A stretch of 64,000 nt of DNA from JAJDYQ01 sp965214035 (GCA_965214035.1 OZ243932.1:1116001-1180000); one strand, 5' to 3'. Shown: positions 43,437 through 52,661, numbered from the stretch's first letter. The notes: generated from the sequence alone by a model not told the origin. Numbers and translations are program-made.

Positions 43437-43967
43437 ATGCTTGTTTCTTTACTGGATATTCTAGAGGCCATCAGCAATTTTTTTGAGTCTGGCGGGCCGG
43501 TGCTTTCAATGATCGCTGCCTTGGTATTTATTATGTGGATATTGATGCTTGAGCGTATGTGGTACTACCTTTTTGATTATCGGCATGATGCCGGCCAGGT
43601 AATCAATGCCTGGGAGGCACGACGCGAGCGCAAATCCTGGCAGGCTCATGCAATACGCGACCAATTGATTTCTGTTACACGCTTAAAGATCAATCAAAAT
43701 CTTGCCTTGATTAAAACCCTTATCGCGATTTGTCCTCTATTTGGCTTACTGGGAACGGTAACCGGAATGATTGAAGTCTTTACTGTGTTGTCAATCACCG
43801 GAGGAGGTGATGCCAAATCAATGGCAGGCGGTGTCTCACGAGCAACCATTCCAACAATGGCTGGTATGGTTGCAGCATTATCAGGTGTGTTTGTAAACAT
43901 CTATATTAGCCAAAAAGCTGCGAGTGAGCGTGAGCTAATAGAAGAACATTTAACATTGGATCATTAA
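43437..43967 (+). CDS. exbB: ExbB-type biopolymer transport protein
   Basis: 176 aa from the ATG at 43437, with GGAGG nine bases upstream. Three membrane segments and the family motif CPLFGLLGTVTGMIEVF are present, followed by SMAGGVSRATIPTMAGMVAAL. It forms the proton channel with ExbD that drives TonB. ExbD begins two bases after the stop. Two ExbB-like proteins in one operon is the known layout of TonB2-like systems. Confidence 0.92.
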   Translation: MLVSLLDILEAISNFFESGGPVLSMIAALVFIMWILMLERMWYYLFDYRHDAGQVINAWEARRERKSWQAHAIRDQLISVTRLKINQNLALIKTLIAICPLFGLLGTVTGMIEVFTVLSITGGGDAKSMAGGVSRATIPTMAGMVAALSGVFVNIYISQKAASERELIEEHLTLDH

Positions 43968-43969
43968 AA

Positions 43970-44386
43970 ATGAGAAGACGAACTCATGTGACCGAAACGA
44001 ATGAAGATGAAGGTGCGATTGACTTAACACCTATGCTGGATGTTGTATTCATTATGCTTATATTTTTTATAGTGACAGCCACCTTCATCAAAGAGGCGGG
44101 CGTTGAAGTTAATCGTCCCGATGCCAATACAGCCACCCAGAAAGAAAACACCAGCGTGTTAGTAGCGATTAACGCAGATAACAGTATATGGATAGACAAA
44201 CGTCGCGTTGATATACGTTCTGTGCGTGCAAATATCGAACGATTACATGCAGAAAATCCTGAAGGTGGTGTCGTTATTCAAGCGGATGAACTGGCTTCGG
44301 TAAAATCGCTTACTGAGGTTCTGGATGCGGCACGCGAGGTTGTTGCACCGGAAAAAATAGCCCTTGCGACCGAAAAAACCAACTAA
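43970..44386 (+). CDS. exbD: ExbD-type biopolymer transport protein
   Basis: 138 aa. A single N-terminal membrane helix (MLDVVFIMLIFFIVTATF) carries the essential aspartate in LTPMLDVVF; the rest is the periplasmic domain. Couples proton flow to TonB together with ExbB. It lies between exbB and tonB with no promoter-sized gap. Confidence 0.94.
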   Translation: MRRRTHVTETNEDEGAIDLTPMLDVVFIMLIFFIVTATFIKEAGVEVNRPDANTATQKENTSVLVAINADNSIWIDKRRVDIRSVRANIERLHAENPEGGVVIQADELASVKSLTEVLDAAREVVAPEKIALATEKTN

Positions 44387-44409
44387 CGAAACACGCGATT
44401 ATGTAAGTT

Positions 44410-45027
44410 ATGCCTGCTGCATTAAAAAGAACATTTTTGGTGATGCCGCTTGCAGCGGTAGTGACGCTAATGTTATTTGCGTTCATGGTTTCCCTGATTG
44501 AATTTGCGGATAATACGCTGAATAATGAGGTGCGTATCAAGCTCCCGGATATTCACATGCCAGAGGTGGAAATTGAAACACAGCGCATGATTGAAAAACC
44601 GGAAAAACCGGAAATTGATGAGACACCTCCTCCTGAGATTCCACAGCAGGATTTTGATAAAATTGACGGCAATGCAGCCGTAGGTTTCATTGGCTCAGGA
44701 AAAATCAAGGCAGCACTTGACTTGAATCTTGGCGCCGGATTGTCGGCTACGGATGGTGAATACCTTCCCATAGTGAAAGTGGCGCCACAATACCCCCGGC
44801 GGGCTTTAAGCCGCGGTATTCAAGGGTATGTCATACTTGAATACACTGTGACAAAACTCGGCACAGTGAAAGACCCTGTGGTTGTTGAAGCCAGCCCAAA
44901 AAATGTTTTTAACAAGGCAGCGATCAAGTCTGCCTTAAGATACAAATACAAGCCACGGGTAGTTGACGGAGAGCCCATTGAAGTTGAAGGGGTACGCACC
45001 AAAATCACGTTTCAACTGGCAGATTAA
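44410..45027 (+). CDS. tonB: TonB energy-transducing protein
   Basis: 205 aa. An N-terminal membrane anchor (FLVMPLAAVVTLMLFAFMV), a proline- and glutamate-rich spacer (EKPEKPEIDETPPPEIP) and the C-terminal TonB domain with YPRRALSRGIQGYVILEY and YKYKPRVVDGEPIEVEGV. It contacts the TonB box of receptors such as the one at 35105-37510. The short spacer suits TonB2-type proteins, which need DUF3450/TtpC helpers. Confidence 0.94.
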   Translation: MPAALKRTFLVMPLAAVVTLMLFAFMVSLIEFADNTLNNEVRIKLPDIHMPEVEIETQRMIEKPEKPEIDETPPPEIPQQDFDKIDGNAAVGFIGSGKIKAALDLNLGAGLSATDGEYLPIVKVAPQYPRRALSRGIQGYVILEYTVTKLGTVKDPVVVEASPKNVFNKAAIKSALRYKYKPRVVDGEPIEVEGVRTKITFQLAD

Positions 45028-45032
45028 GATTC

Positions 45033-46454
45033 ATGAATAAAAATTTCCGGTTAAGTTCTACATTCAGATTCTTTGCTGTTTCATGTTTGGTTTTGTCAGC
45101 CATACAATTCTCCGTGGATACGCATGCGGCTCGCCAGAAAGAAGGAACCAGGGCCACCGGCGCTATTGATGCCAAAACGTTTAAGATATTGACCAAGGCT
45201 CAGGAACTCACTGAAGCCGGAAAGTTCTCAGAGGCAATTCAGACACTAGATAAAGTAAGGGATAACAGTAACTTAAACAGCTATGCAAAGAGTCAGATAT
45301 GGAATTTTTATGCCTTTATTTATGCCAGCCAGGAAAAATATAAAGACGCGATAGAAGCCTATAAAAATATATTAGCGGAAAAAGAAGCCACTGAAGGACT
45401 CAAACTAACGGCTAAATATACAATGGCCCAGCTTTATTTTCAGATAGAAGACTATAAATCTGTCATCGAGCTAATGGAGCAATGGCTAAAAGAAATCAAC
45501 AAACCAACGTCAACGGCTCATATTATGCTTGCACAGGCTTATTATCAGAGAAAGTCCTATGACCCCGCACTGAAAAACCTTGTCAAGGCTATAGCTATAG
45601 CCAGACAAGAAGGAAAACAAATAAAAGAAAACTGGTTGCGTATGAAAGCGGCGATCTATTATGAAAAGGAAGATACAAAAAACACGCTGCAAGCCTATGA
45701 AGAATTAATGGCTAACTACCCCAGAACTTCATATCTGAAACAGATAGCTGGTCTGCATGGTGAATTGGGGGATGAGAGGAAGCGGCTTACCACATACGAT
45801 GCAGCTTATCTGCATGGGGCGCTACAGAAAGAAGGCGAATTGTTAAATCTTTCGTATATGTACCTGGGCCAGAAGATCCCTTATAAAGCGAGTCAAATCA
45901 TTGAAACAAACATGAAAGATGGTCATATAAAATCATCTCCAAAAAACATTGAGACACTTGCTAATTCATGGGCTCATGCCAATGAACACAAAAAAGCCAT
46001 TCCTGCCTTGGAAAAGGCAGCCGGTATATCAGATAAAGGATTGCTTTATGCCCGGCTTGCAGGGGTGTATTTTGACGCAGGCAATTATAAAAAAGCAGCA
46101 GAAGCGGCAAAAAGGGCTGATGTAAAAGGCGGTCTCAAGCAGCGAGGTAATAATCAGATGTTGATGGGTATGTCCTATTTTAACATCAAAGAATTTGAAA
46201 ATGCCTTACAGGCTTTTCGCCAGGCAAAACAAGCGAAGAACAATTTTGATGACGCACGAAAATGGGAAAAATATACTCTGACAGAGCTTGAGCGACTGAG
46301 AATTATTAAGGAAAGTAAGTTAGAGCTAGCAGATAAAACCCGGAAAGCGATTGAGGCGAATGAAACTGATGTAAACGAAATTGGTAGTAATCTGCTACAA
46401 GATTCAGCAAATGGTCCAGTGCACAATACAAAGCAAGTTGAAGCCGGAAAATAG
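45033..46454 (+). CDS. Tetratricopeptide repeat protein of the TonB operon
   Basis: 473 aa with an N-terminal signal-like segment (FFAVSCLVLSAIQFSVDTHA) and several TPR motifs between about residues 45 and 400 (for example AIEAYKNILAEKEATEG, ALKNLVKAIAIARQEGK and AGVYFDAGNYKKAAEAAKRA). TPR proteins commonly close DUF3450-exbB-exbB-exbD-tonB operons; they are presumed periplasmic scaffolds. Five bases separate it from tonB. Confidence 0.88.
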   Translation: MNKNFRLSSTFRFFAVSCLVLSAIQFSVDTHAARQKEGTRATGAIDAKTFKILTKAQELTEAGKFSEAIQTLDKVRDNSNLNSYAKSQIWNFYAFIYASQEKYKDAIEAYKNILAEKEATEGLKLTAKYTMAQLYFQIEDYKSVIELMEQWLKEINKPTSTAHIMLAQAYYQRKSYDPALKNLVKAIAIARQEGKQIKENWLRMKAAIYYEKEDTKNTLQAYEELMANYPRTSYLKQIAGLHGELGDERKRLTTYDAAYLHGALQKEGELLNLSYMYLGQKIPYKASQIIETNMKDGHIKSSPKNIETLANSWAHANEHKKAIPALEKAAGISDKGLLYARLAGVYFDAGNYKKAAEAAKRADVKGGLKQRGNNQMLMGMSYFNIKEFENALQAFRQAKQAKNNFDDARKWEKYTLTELERLRIIKESKLELADKTRKAIEANETDVNEIGSNLLQDSANGPVHNTKQVEAGK

Positions 46455-46754
46455 TGGGTTGGATTGCGCAACGGCCTCATACCCGAAGCAAGAAAACGTA
46501 AATTATAGGAAATCTATGTAAAGACGCGAGGGTATTCAAAATTCTGTGTCAGCCAGTTTCTATAGATTAGTATATCCGTCTAATCGCCTCTCAAAGTGAA
46601 TGGCTAATTGCGAGAGGGTGAGGTTCGAGTTTTGTACCGGGCGCGTCCAGCGTTCTGACGGTACGCGGTACGCCCTCTTCCAAGCGTACAGGATACGGCG
46701 GCTTTTGCCACTGGAATCTATGCCCGTCTGTAGAGTACCTCTACTCCAACAATT
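46455..46754. other. Gene-less 300-base stretch after the TonB operon
   Basis: No gene, tRNA or obvious terminator is recognised. A stretch near 46532-46550 (ttcaaaattctgtgtcag) is reminiscent of the ends of IS256-type insertion sequences, but no transposase remnant is readable. The segment 46640-46680 is locally G+C-rich with overlapping GGTACG/CGTACC repeats. Confidence 0.4.
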
Positions 46755-47534
46755 TTATTTTGCCGTATAGCCGCCATCAACCGCCAAAACCTGACCAGTG
46801 ACATAGCGGCAGGCATTTGAAGCAAAAAACAGCATCGCACCTTCCAGGTCAGACAGTTCTCCATTGCGGCCGATCGCCGTCATGCCTGCATGGTGCTTCA
46901 GCATATCTTTGTCTTTATACACTGTCGCTGTCATTCTGGTGGGAAAAAATCCGGGGGCAATGGCATTGCAGATAATACCGTAGCCCGACCATGCCTCTGC
47001 CATGGCCCTTGTCAACTGGACGATAGCCCCTTTGGAGGCGCCATAAGCCATACTGTTTTTGAAGGCACGGTAGGATTGTAACGAGGCAATATTGATTATA
47101 TTGCCGCCGCCTTTCTGCCGCATACCATCAATTAGTGCCCTTGCCAGAAAGAAAGGCACCGCAGTGTTGATATTCAGCGTTTGTTGCCAGTCTTCAATCC
47201 GAATATCATTCGCCGCCTGCCTTAAATTAATGCCTGCGGCATTTATCAGAATATCGGCAAAACCAAGCTCCTCACCAATCTGTGCAACCGCCGGTTCAAT
47301 ATTCTCCAATACATTTAAATCCAGCGTTTTACAGATACATCTACTACCGGGGTTTTCTTCCGATACGGCCTGCTGCGTCGCCTTCAGGCCCTGTTCATCC
47401 CTGCCGATTAAAACAATATCTGCTCCGGCCTTTGCCAGTGTCTTTGCCATGTGCGCACCAATCCCGGAGCTTGCCCCCGTACACAGGGCAATCCTGCCCT
47501 TCAAGGAAAACATGGCTTCCAGATAGGTATTCAT
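46755..47534 (-). CDS. Short-chain dehydrogenase/reductase
   Basis: 259 aa from the ATG at 47534, four bases after the upstream gene's stop. Classical SDR marks: NAD(P)-binding TGASSGIGAHMA, NAAG, and the catalytic Ser/Tyr/Lys in INIASLQS and MAYGASKGA. The acidic or basic coenzyme selector region reads LIGRDEQ, which suggests NADP. It resembles gluconate 5-dehydrogenase-type enzymes. Coupling with the HisD-family dehydrogenase points to stepwise oxidation of a polyol or sulfonated diol. Confidence 0.88.
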   Translation of the reverse strand: MNTYLEAMFSLKGRIALCTGASSGIGAHMAKTLAKAGADIVLIGRDEQGLKATQQAVSEENPGSRCICKTLDLNVLENIEPAVAQIGEELGFADILINAAGINLRQAANDIRIEDWQQTLNINTAVPFFLARALIDGMRQKGGGNIINIASLQSYRAFKNSMAYGASKGAIVQLTRAMAEAWSGYGIICNAIAPGFFPTRMTATVYKDKDMLKHHAGMTAIGRNGELSDLEGAMLFFASNACRYVTGQVLAVDGGYTAK

Positions 47535-47538
47535 TATC

Positions 47539-48843
47539 TCAGCCTTCAATTCCGATATTAAATTTTTGTCCCGGAAAATAATGTTTGAGACGAATATCAC
47601 CAGTGCGGGCGTGGGCCTCCATACCTTCCAGCCTTGACAGTCTGGCCGTTACCGTTGCCAGTTCCCTGGTGGCCTGCCTGTCTGCCTTTTGCGTAGTGAC
47701 AATCTTGATAAATTTATGCACCGACAAGCCGCCGGTGTAGCATCCGGCTCCCCTGGTCGGGAGAATATGATTGGTCCCTGAGCATTTGTCACCAAATGCG
47801 ACTGTCGTTTCCTCACCAATAAACAGCGAGCCATAGTTTTGCAGACGCTTTTCATACCAATCCGGGTTGCTGGTTTGCACTTCCAGATGTTCCGGCGCAT
47901 ATTCATCACTTAGTCCGGCTGCCTCTTCATCGTTGTCACACACGATAACCTCGCCGTAATTGCGCCAGGATTCTGCCGCTGTCTGTCGCTGTTGTTCAGG
48001 CAGGGCATCAATAACATCCGGCACCCGCTCAATAACCTCTGCCGCCAGTTTTTCACTGGTCGTAATTAACCATGCCGGTGAGTCAATGCCGTGCTCTGCC
48101 TGCCCAACCAGATCATAGGCGACCAGCTCTGCATCGGCGCCATCATCGGCAATAATCAGTATTTCCGTTGGCCCGGCAAACAAGTCTATGCCCACCTCGC
48201 CGTACAATATTCTTTTTGCCTCAGCAACAAAGCGATTGCCCGGACCAACCAGAATATTGGCCTTATGGCCGGTAAATAAGCCAAACGCCATAGCGGCAAT
48301 ACCCTGAACACCACCCATTGCCAAAATCTGATCAGCGCCGCATAAGTCCATGGTATATAAAATTGCCGGATGAATACCGTTGTATTCGGGTTTTGGTGTG
48401 GAAGCGGTAATAATATTACTGACGCCGGCAACTCTGGCGGTAGTAATGCTCATAATAGCAGAGGCAACATGGGCATAGCGGCCGCCAGGTACGTAGCAGC
48501 CGGCCGTCCGGATCGGTATCAGCTTTTGTCCCGCCCAGACTCCCGGTGACAGTTCACATTCAAATTCCCGGATGCTGTCCAGCTGTTGCCGGGCAAATCT
48601 GCTGACCTTGTCGTGAGCAAACTGTATATCGTCTTTTAGTTGTTGACTGAGGCTGTCTTTTGCCTCGGCTATTGTTTTTTTATCGACGACAATATCGCCG
48701 TGCCAGTCATCAAATTTCTTGCCATAGTCAATGGCCTGTTGTTTGCCATTTTGCCTGATTTTTTCTAAAATATTACTGGTAATATTCCTGGTCTCCTGCT
48801 CATTGGCACCAGGTGTTACCGCTGCTTTTTTCAGATACTTCAT
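47539..48843 (-). CDS. Histidinol dehydrogenase-family enzyme, possibly sulfopropanediol 3-dehydrogenase (HpsN) type
   Basis: 434 aa. Zinc- and NAD-dependent dehydrogenase of the HisD family, with the zinc/catalytic motifs SPGVWAGQKLIPI, GQAEHGIDSPAWLIT (Gln, His), YAPEHLEVQTSN (Glu-His), GDKCSGTNHILPT (Asp) and MEAHARTGDIRL (His). There are no his genes around it, and it is paired with an SDR. HisD paralogues outside his operons include HpsN, which oxidises 2,3-dihydroxypropane-1-sulfonate in marine bacteria; that assignment is plausible but not proved by sequence alone. A short palindromic repeat lies 25 bases upstream. Confidence 0.75.
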   Translation of the reverse strand: MKYLKKAAVTPGANEQETRNITSNILEKIRQNGKQQAIDYGKKFDDWHGDIVVDKKTIAEAKDSLSQQLKDDIQFAHDKVSRFARQQLDSIREFECELSPGVWAGQKLIPIRTAGCYVPGGRYAHVASAIMSITTARVAGVSNIITASTPKPEYNGIHPAILYTMDLCGADQILAMGGVQGIAAMAFGLFTGHKANILVGPGNRFVAEAKRILYGEVGIDLFAGPTEILIIADDGADAELVAYDLVGQAEHGIDSPAWLITTSEKLAAEVIERVPDVIDALPEQQRQTAAESWRNYGEVIVCDNDEEAAGLSDEYAPEHLEVQTSNPDWYEKRLQNYGSLFIGEETTVAFGDKCSGTNHILPTRGAGCYTGGLSVHKFIKIVTTQKADRQATRELATVTARLSRLEGMEAHARTGDIRLKHYFPGQKFNIGIEG

Positions 48844-48868
48844 AATGCCCTCCAGGCTGTTTGTAGTT

Positions 48869-48900
48869 TTAAGGAAGCTCTGAATAAATCAGAGCTTCTT
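48869..48900. repeat. Short palindromic repeat (copy 5)
   Basis: TTAAGGAAGCTCTGA followed by ATAAA and TCAGAGCTTC(TT) forms a perfect ten-base stem (GAAGCTCTGA/TCAGAGCTTC). It shares TTAAGGAAGCTCTGA with the copy at 22751 and is placed upstream of a gene in the same orientation. Confidence 0.7.
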
Positions 48901-48981
48901 CGCGAAAAGAATATTTGTGGCATCAGTAAAACCAATGTACCCGGCAGTTCATCGTCACAGGATACCCGGTTCTTTCAGTAT

Positions 48982-49323
48982 CTATCCTCCAAACAGCAGA
49001 TAGACCATTACCGCCAACCCGTACATGCCGGGGTCATTACGGCGGGTGCTGGAACTCCTGGGATGCCACGAACTGCTTGCCCATGTGATTCTGCCGGTCA
49101 GCAAGCCATGAACTGCATTGTAGATCAACAGGCAGGGCAAACCCAGCCCATAGCCTTCCGGTACGGCACCGAACAGTACCATCCCTGCGAGGCTGCCGAC
49201 AATGCCGGCGACCCACATTCCTTTGGGGAAACGTGGTACATGATCCCCATAACGCTGCTCAAAGAATTCTTCCAGAGCAGCGCGGAACGATCCGGGCGGC
49301 TTGTGGGGATGAGACATGACCAT
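48982..49323 (-). CDS. Small membrane protein of unknown function
   Basis: 113 aa from the ATG at 49323, which has GGAGGA about six bases upstream. After a hydrophilic start (MVMSHPHKPPGS) there are hydrophobic segments near residues 37-57 (GMWVAGIVGSLAGMVLFGAV) and 62-80, and one at the C-terminus (MYGLAVMVYLLFGG). I do not recognise a family. The 49324-49624 gap to the next gene shows no feature. Confidence 0.6.
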   Translation of the reverse strand: MVMSHPHKPPGSFRAALEEFFEQRYGDHVPRFPKGMWVAGIVGSLAGMVLFGAVPEGYGLGLPCLLIYNAVHGLLTGRITWASSSWHPRSSSTRRNDPGMYGLAVMVYLLFGG

Positions 49324-49624
49324 TTTTGTTCCTCCGAAAATATCTGTCATCTGATCGTACCCATATCATGGCCCGCCCGGGGCGGCAATGTATTTTTGCC
49401 CTCCGACCGGAATCGTATGACGGCGCTCAGAGTCAGACCACAGAGCATTGGCCAGCTTTCCGGCGCCATCTTTATCAGCAAAGACACTGTGTTCACGATG
49501 TTCCACATTCTCTTGCCGAACCGGATGTTTCGCACTGCCAGCCATAAAAAACCAGACTGTCTTCCTACCGGGTTTTGGACTACTCTAAGCAAAATAAATA
49601 AACAAAACACAGTATAGAGTAATT

Positions 49625-50422
49625 ATGTCTGCATTAAGAATAAAGTGCCATACCCTGCATTCTGGCTTTGCGTTGTATGGTCGGAGGTCTGAGGCTGGTA
49701 ACAAGAAAAGATGGCGGGGATTCGCCTTCCTGGTCGTCTGTACCGTTATAGTCAACCTGTCTGTCAGCCATTCTGTCCGTGCCGATATTGATAGCATGCT
49801 TGAAGCCGAAGGATGGTCTGAGTTTCGCTTCGATGACAAACCCGCGAATCAGTTTACTGTGGTTTCCGGAACACCTTCTGTCATTCGCATTGACACACAA
49901 CAGTCTGTTTCGATTGCCTACCTGCCATTCCCTGAAGGAAGTATTGATCTGGGGCAAACACCGGTTTTGTCATTTTCCTGGCAGAAACAGGGGCAGACCC
50001 CGGATACCGACCTGACAAGGAAAGGCGGTGATGACAGAATCGCGGCTGTTTATGTTGCCTTTCCCTATCAGCCTGAAAACGCGAGTATCAAAGACAGATT
50101 GCTGCGTCCGTTTGTCGAAGCCCGTCAGGGAAAGGATGCGCCGGGGCGTGTGCTGACCTACTTATGGGGGGGCGGAGCAAAAAGGGGGGAATGGTTTGAA
50201 AATCCATATACGGGAAAGGCCGGATGGATGCAGATCAGGCAGCTACCGTCTGAACCGGAGCAGGTCTGGTTTTCGCATGAAATTGATGTTGCGGCTGATT
50301 TTATGAATCGATTTGGCTATGAAGCCCCCTCACCGAGTTATATCGCGATTACGGCTGACAGTGATGATACCGATGCGATGTTCAGTGTCTTTATCAAGGG
50401 GCTGGCACTCAGAAAAAAATAA
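49625..50422 (+). CDS. DUF3047-family protein
   Basis: 265 aa. A membrane segment at about residues 32-52 (GFAFLVVCTVIVNLSVSHS) acts as signal or anchor. The following domain matches DUF3047 by its LSFSWQKQGQTPDTDLTRKGGDD segment (the W-x-x-x and KGGDD marks) and VYVAFPYQ, as well as NPYTGKAGW. Function unknown; exported. Two short G runs (seven and six) occur near 50166-50190. Confidence 0.8.
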   Translation: MSALRIKCHTLHSGFALYGRRSEAGNKKRWRGFAFLVVCTVIVNLSVSHSVRADIDSMLEAEGWSEFRFDDKPANQFTVVSGTPSVIRIDTQQSVSIAYLPFPEGSIDLGQTPVLSFSWQKQGQTPDTDLTRKGGDDRIAAVYVAFPYQPENASIKDRLLRPFVEARQGKDAPGRVLTYLWGGGAKRGEWFENPYTGKAGWMQIRQLPSEPEQVWFSHEIDVAADFMNRFGYEAPSPSYIAITADSDDTDAMFSVFIKGLALRKK

Positions 50423-50509
50423 CCGTCAGTGTTTTCAATCTCATGGGCTTTGTCTGCACCCATTTTTATACGAAGGCAGCGTCGCCGGGACGGGTATCAG
50501 GCCAGGACC

Positions 50510-51547
50510 CTACGGGCAGGGATTGGCATTATGCAGGTGAATTTTTTCTATCTTTCTCAGTACGACTTTGGGCAGCCTGACATCCTGACTGTCAATATTC
50601 TCTCGGAGTTGGTGCAGCGAGGTCGCGCCGATGATATTGCTGGTAACAAAAGTGCGGCTGTTGACGTAGGCCAGCGACATCTGGGCCATGCTGAGGTTGT
50701 GTTCGTCAGCAATCTGTTTGTAGCCGGCAATCGCCTCTTTGGCCTCCGGCGTATTGTAGCGGTTGAAGTGGTTAAACAGGGTCATGCGGGCATTTTCCGG
50801 CCGGGCACCGTGGAGGTATTTGCCGCTGAGTGCGCCAAAAGCCATGGGTGAATAGGCGAGCAGTCCCATATCTTCACGATGAGCCATTTCGGCGTGCCCG
50901 ATTTCAAAAATCCGGTTCAGCAGATTATAAGGATTCTGGATTGAGGCCATGCGCGGCAACCCATGGTAGTTGGCAGCATTAATAAACTGCATCATGCCCC
51001 AGGGGGTCTCATTCGACAGTCCGATGGCCCTGATCCTGCCGGCGTCAAGCTGCTTTTTCAGCGCCGACAGGGTTTCATGTATCGGCGTGGCATCGGGGTC
51101 CTGTTTATGAAAATACCCCAGCTCTCCAAAATAATTGGTCGGCCGGTCCGGCCAGTGCAGCTGATAGAGGTCAATATAGTCGGTTTGCAGGCGCTTCAGG
51201 CTTATATCCAGCGCTTCACGGATATTTTTTTCCGTAAAGCGGGAATTACCATTACGTATCCAGGGCAGCCAGACCGCCGGGCCGGAAATCTTGCTGGCCA
51301 GCACTACCTTGTCCCGATTCCCCTTTGCGATCCACTCTCCGATAAATATCTCGGCAAGCCCCTGTGTTTCGGGCTTCGGCGGAGATGGATACATCTCGGC
51401 GGTATCAACGAAATTGACGCCACGTTCGATAGCATAGTCAAGTTGCTGATATGCTTCTGATCGGGTGTTCTGTTGTCCCCAGGTCATGCTGCCAAGGCAG
51501 ATCCTGCTGACCTGGATCCCGGTTTGTCCCAGACTGGTGTATTGCAT
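50510..51547 (-). CDS. tas: NADP(H)-dependent aldo/keto reductase, Tas type
   Basis: 345 aa. TIM-barrel aldo/keto reductase. The start MQYTSLGQTGIQVSRICLGSM and AEMYPSPPKPETQGL closely resemble E. coli Tas. The catalytic Asp, Tyr, Lys and His are in FVDTAEMY, LASKISG and YQLHWPDR. Soluble reductase of carbonyl compounds; the physiological substrate of Tas is not established. Same strand as the FIST and prkB genes, four bases from the FIST gene. Confidence 0.9.
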   Translation of the reverse strand: MQYTSLGQTGIQVSRICLGSMTWGQQNTRSEAYQQLDYAIERGVNFVDTAEMYPSPPKPETQGLAEIFIGEWIAKGNRDKVVLASKISGPAVWLPWIRNGNSRFTEKNIREALDISLKRLQTDYIDLYQLHWPDRPTNYFGELGYFHKQDPDATPIHETLSALKKQLDAGRIRAIGLSNETPWGMMQFINAANYHGLPRMASIQNPYNLLNRIFEIGHAEMAHREDMGLLAYSPMAFGALSGKYLHGARPENARMTLFNHFNRYNTPEAKEAIAGYKQIADEHNLSMAQMSLAYVNSRTFVTSNIIGATSLHQLRENIDSQDVRLPKVVLRKIEKIHLHNANPCP

Positions 51548-51551
51548 GGCT

Positions 51552-52649
51552 CTATAGAAAAACGGTCAGTACGCCGGTAAAGCCATGGAGCTGATTATGT
51601 GTGATTTCACCATTACCGAAGAAACCACTGATGGGAATATCGCCTAGTTGCTGGTGGATCATATCGAGTTCTTCTGAATCCGGACCGAACAGCGTGAGAC
51701 CGCGACCGAGGCAGGAATAATACAAGGCCCCTTTGGCCTGTCGATCACCAATATGTTTTTTAATGCTGCCCAGCATACGGAGCATATCTCTGCGGGCGGC
51801 ACTTCTATCTCGACAGCAGAACATCATGGGTTGCCCCTGCTCGACCATTTCACCAACTGCGATCAGGCTGTTGTTGACATCGACCCCCATCAGCTGGCGT
51901 ACCAGATAATCGCCGGTGTCTGAACCGATAACCGGAAAACCGACAAAGATATTGCCATCACTGCTATCACGGGAAAGAATCTCTCCCATGTCCTCCTGCA
52001 TGACCTCCAGAGCCGGTCGATCATCCAGCGAGACGATGACATTTCTTGAGCATTCTGTGATCGTGTGTCTGGCAGCAATTGGTGAGCATCCTTGGGTCAA
52101 AGCGGTGGTAATCGGTACCTGTTCAGAAAACAGTACTCCAGAAATACTGCCTTCACTCAGGCTGGAGCAGACAATTTGAGGATTATCATTACGTGAGGAT
52201 GTCAAACCTCCAATCATAAAGCCTTCCGGCACACTGCCGGCCAGCTTCTCTATCAGATTCGGCAGAGACTGGTTATAGGGGTCGCCGTGCAGGATGCCCA
52301 CGGTGGCAATATTATTCTGACACTGCCGTATATCTGCCGGCTGCAGATCAATGCCCTCGAATATGCAGTAATGTTCCGGGTCAATATCAGTCAGCAGGAT
52401 AGACAGGGCGGGCTGCTCATACACCTCCTGAAAGCCGGCGCAGATACCCCGTCCGACCGTACCGACCCAGTTTTCAATGCCGGTGGTACGTTGCAGCTCG
52501 CCCGCAATCAGCTGCAGGTAACAGGAAAAGCTATCGGAGGTGTAAACAAAGCCAAGGGTCTTGCCCTGTACCTGTTCGCCGAGCCGGCTGATGCACTCAG
52601 CGATGGCCTGACTCCAGTCAGGATGCGTGGAGTACGTGGAGGCAAACAA
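51552..52649 (-). CDS. FIST domain protein (probable small-molecule sensor)
   Basis: 365 aa with an N-terminal FIST_N part (about 1-220, WVGTVGRGICAGFQEVYEQPALSI, and later MIGGLTSSRND) and a FIST_C part (about 230-350, VMQEDMGEILSR and ALYYSCLGRGLTLFGPDSEE, GFFGNGEI). FIST domains are thought to bind amino acids or similar ligands in signal proteins; no effector domain is attached here. The start is uncertain: the first codon is TTG at 52649, there is an in-frame stop just before it, and no good Shine-Dalgarno, so translation may be coupled to prkB 12 bases upstream. Confidence 0.8.
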   Translation of the reverse strand: MFASTYSTHPDWSQAIAECISRLGEQVQGKTLGFVYTSDSFSCYLQLIAGELQRTTGIENWVGTVGRGICAGFQEVYEQPALSILLTDIDPEHYCIFEGIDLQPADIRQCQNNIATVGILHGDPYNQSLPNLIEKLAGSVPEGFMIGGLTSSRNDNPQIVCSSLSEGSISGVLFSEQVPITTALTQGCSPIAARHTITECSRNVIVSLDDRPALEVMQEDMGEILSRDSSDGNIFVGFPVIGSDTGDYLVRQLMGVDVNNSLIAVGEMVEQGQPMMFCCRDRSAARRDMLRMLGSIKKHIGDRQAKGALYYSCLGRGLTLFGPDSEELDMIHQQLGDIPISGFFGNGEITHNQLHGFTGVLTVFL

Positions 52650-52661
52650 GGCAGTGGTTAA

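Noticed and set aside
46586..46740. tRNA-like piece with GGTTCGAG
   Set aside because: The flanking bases do not form a T stem or an acceptor stem.
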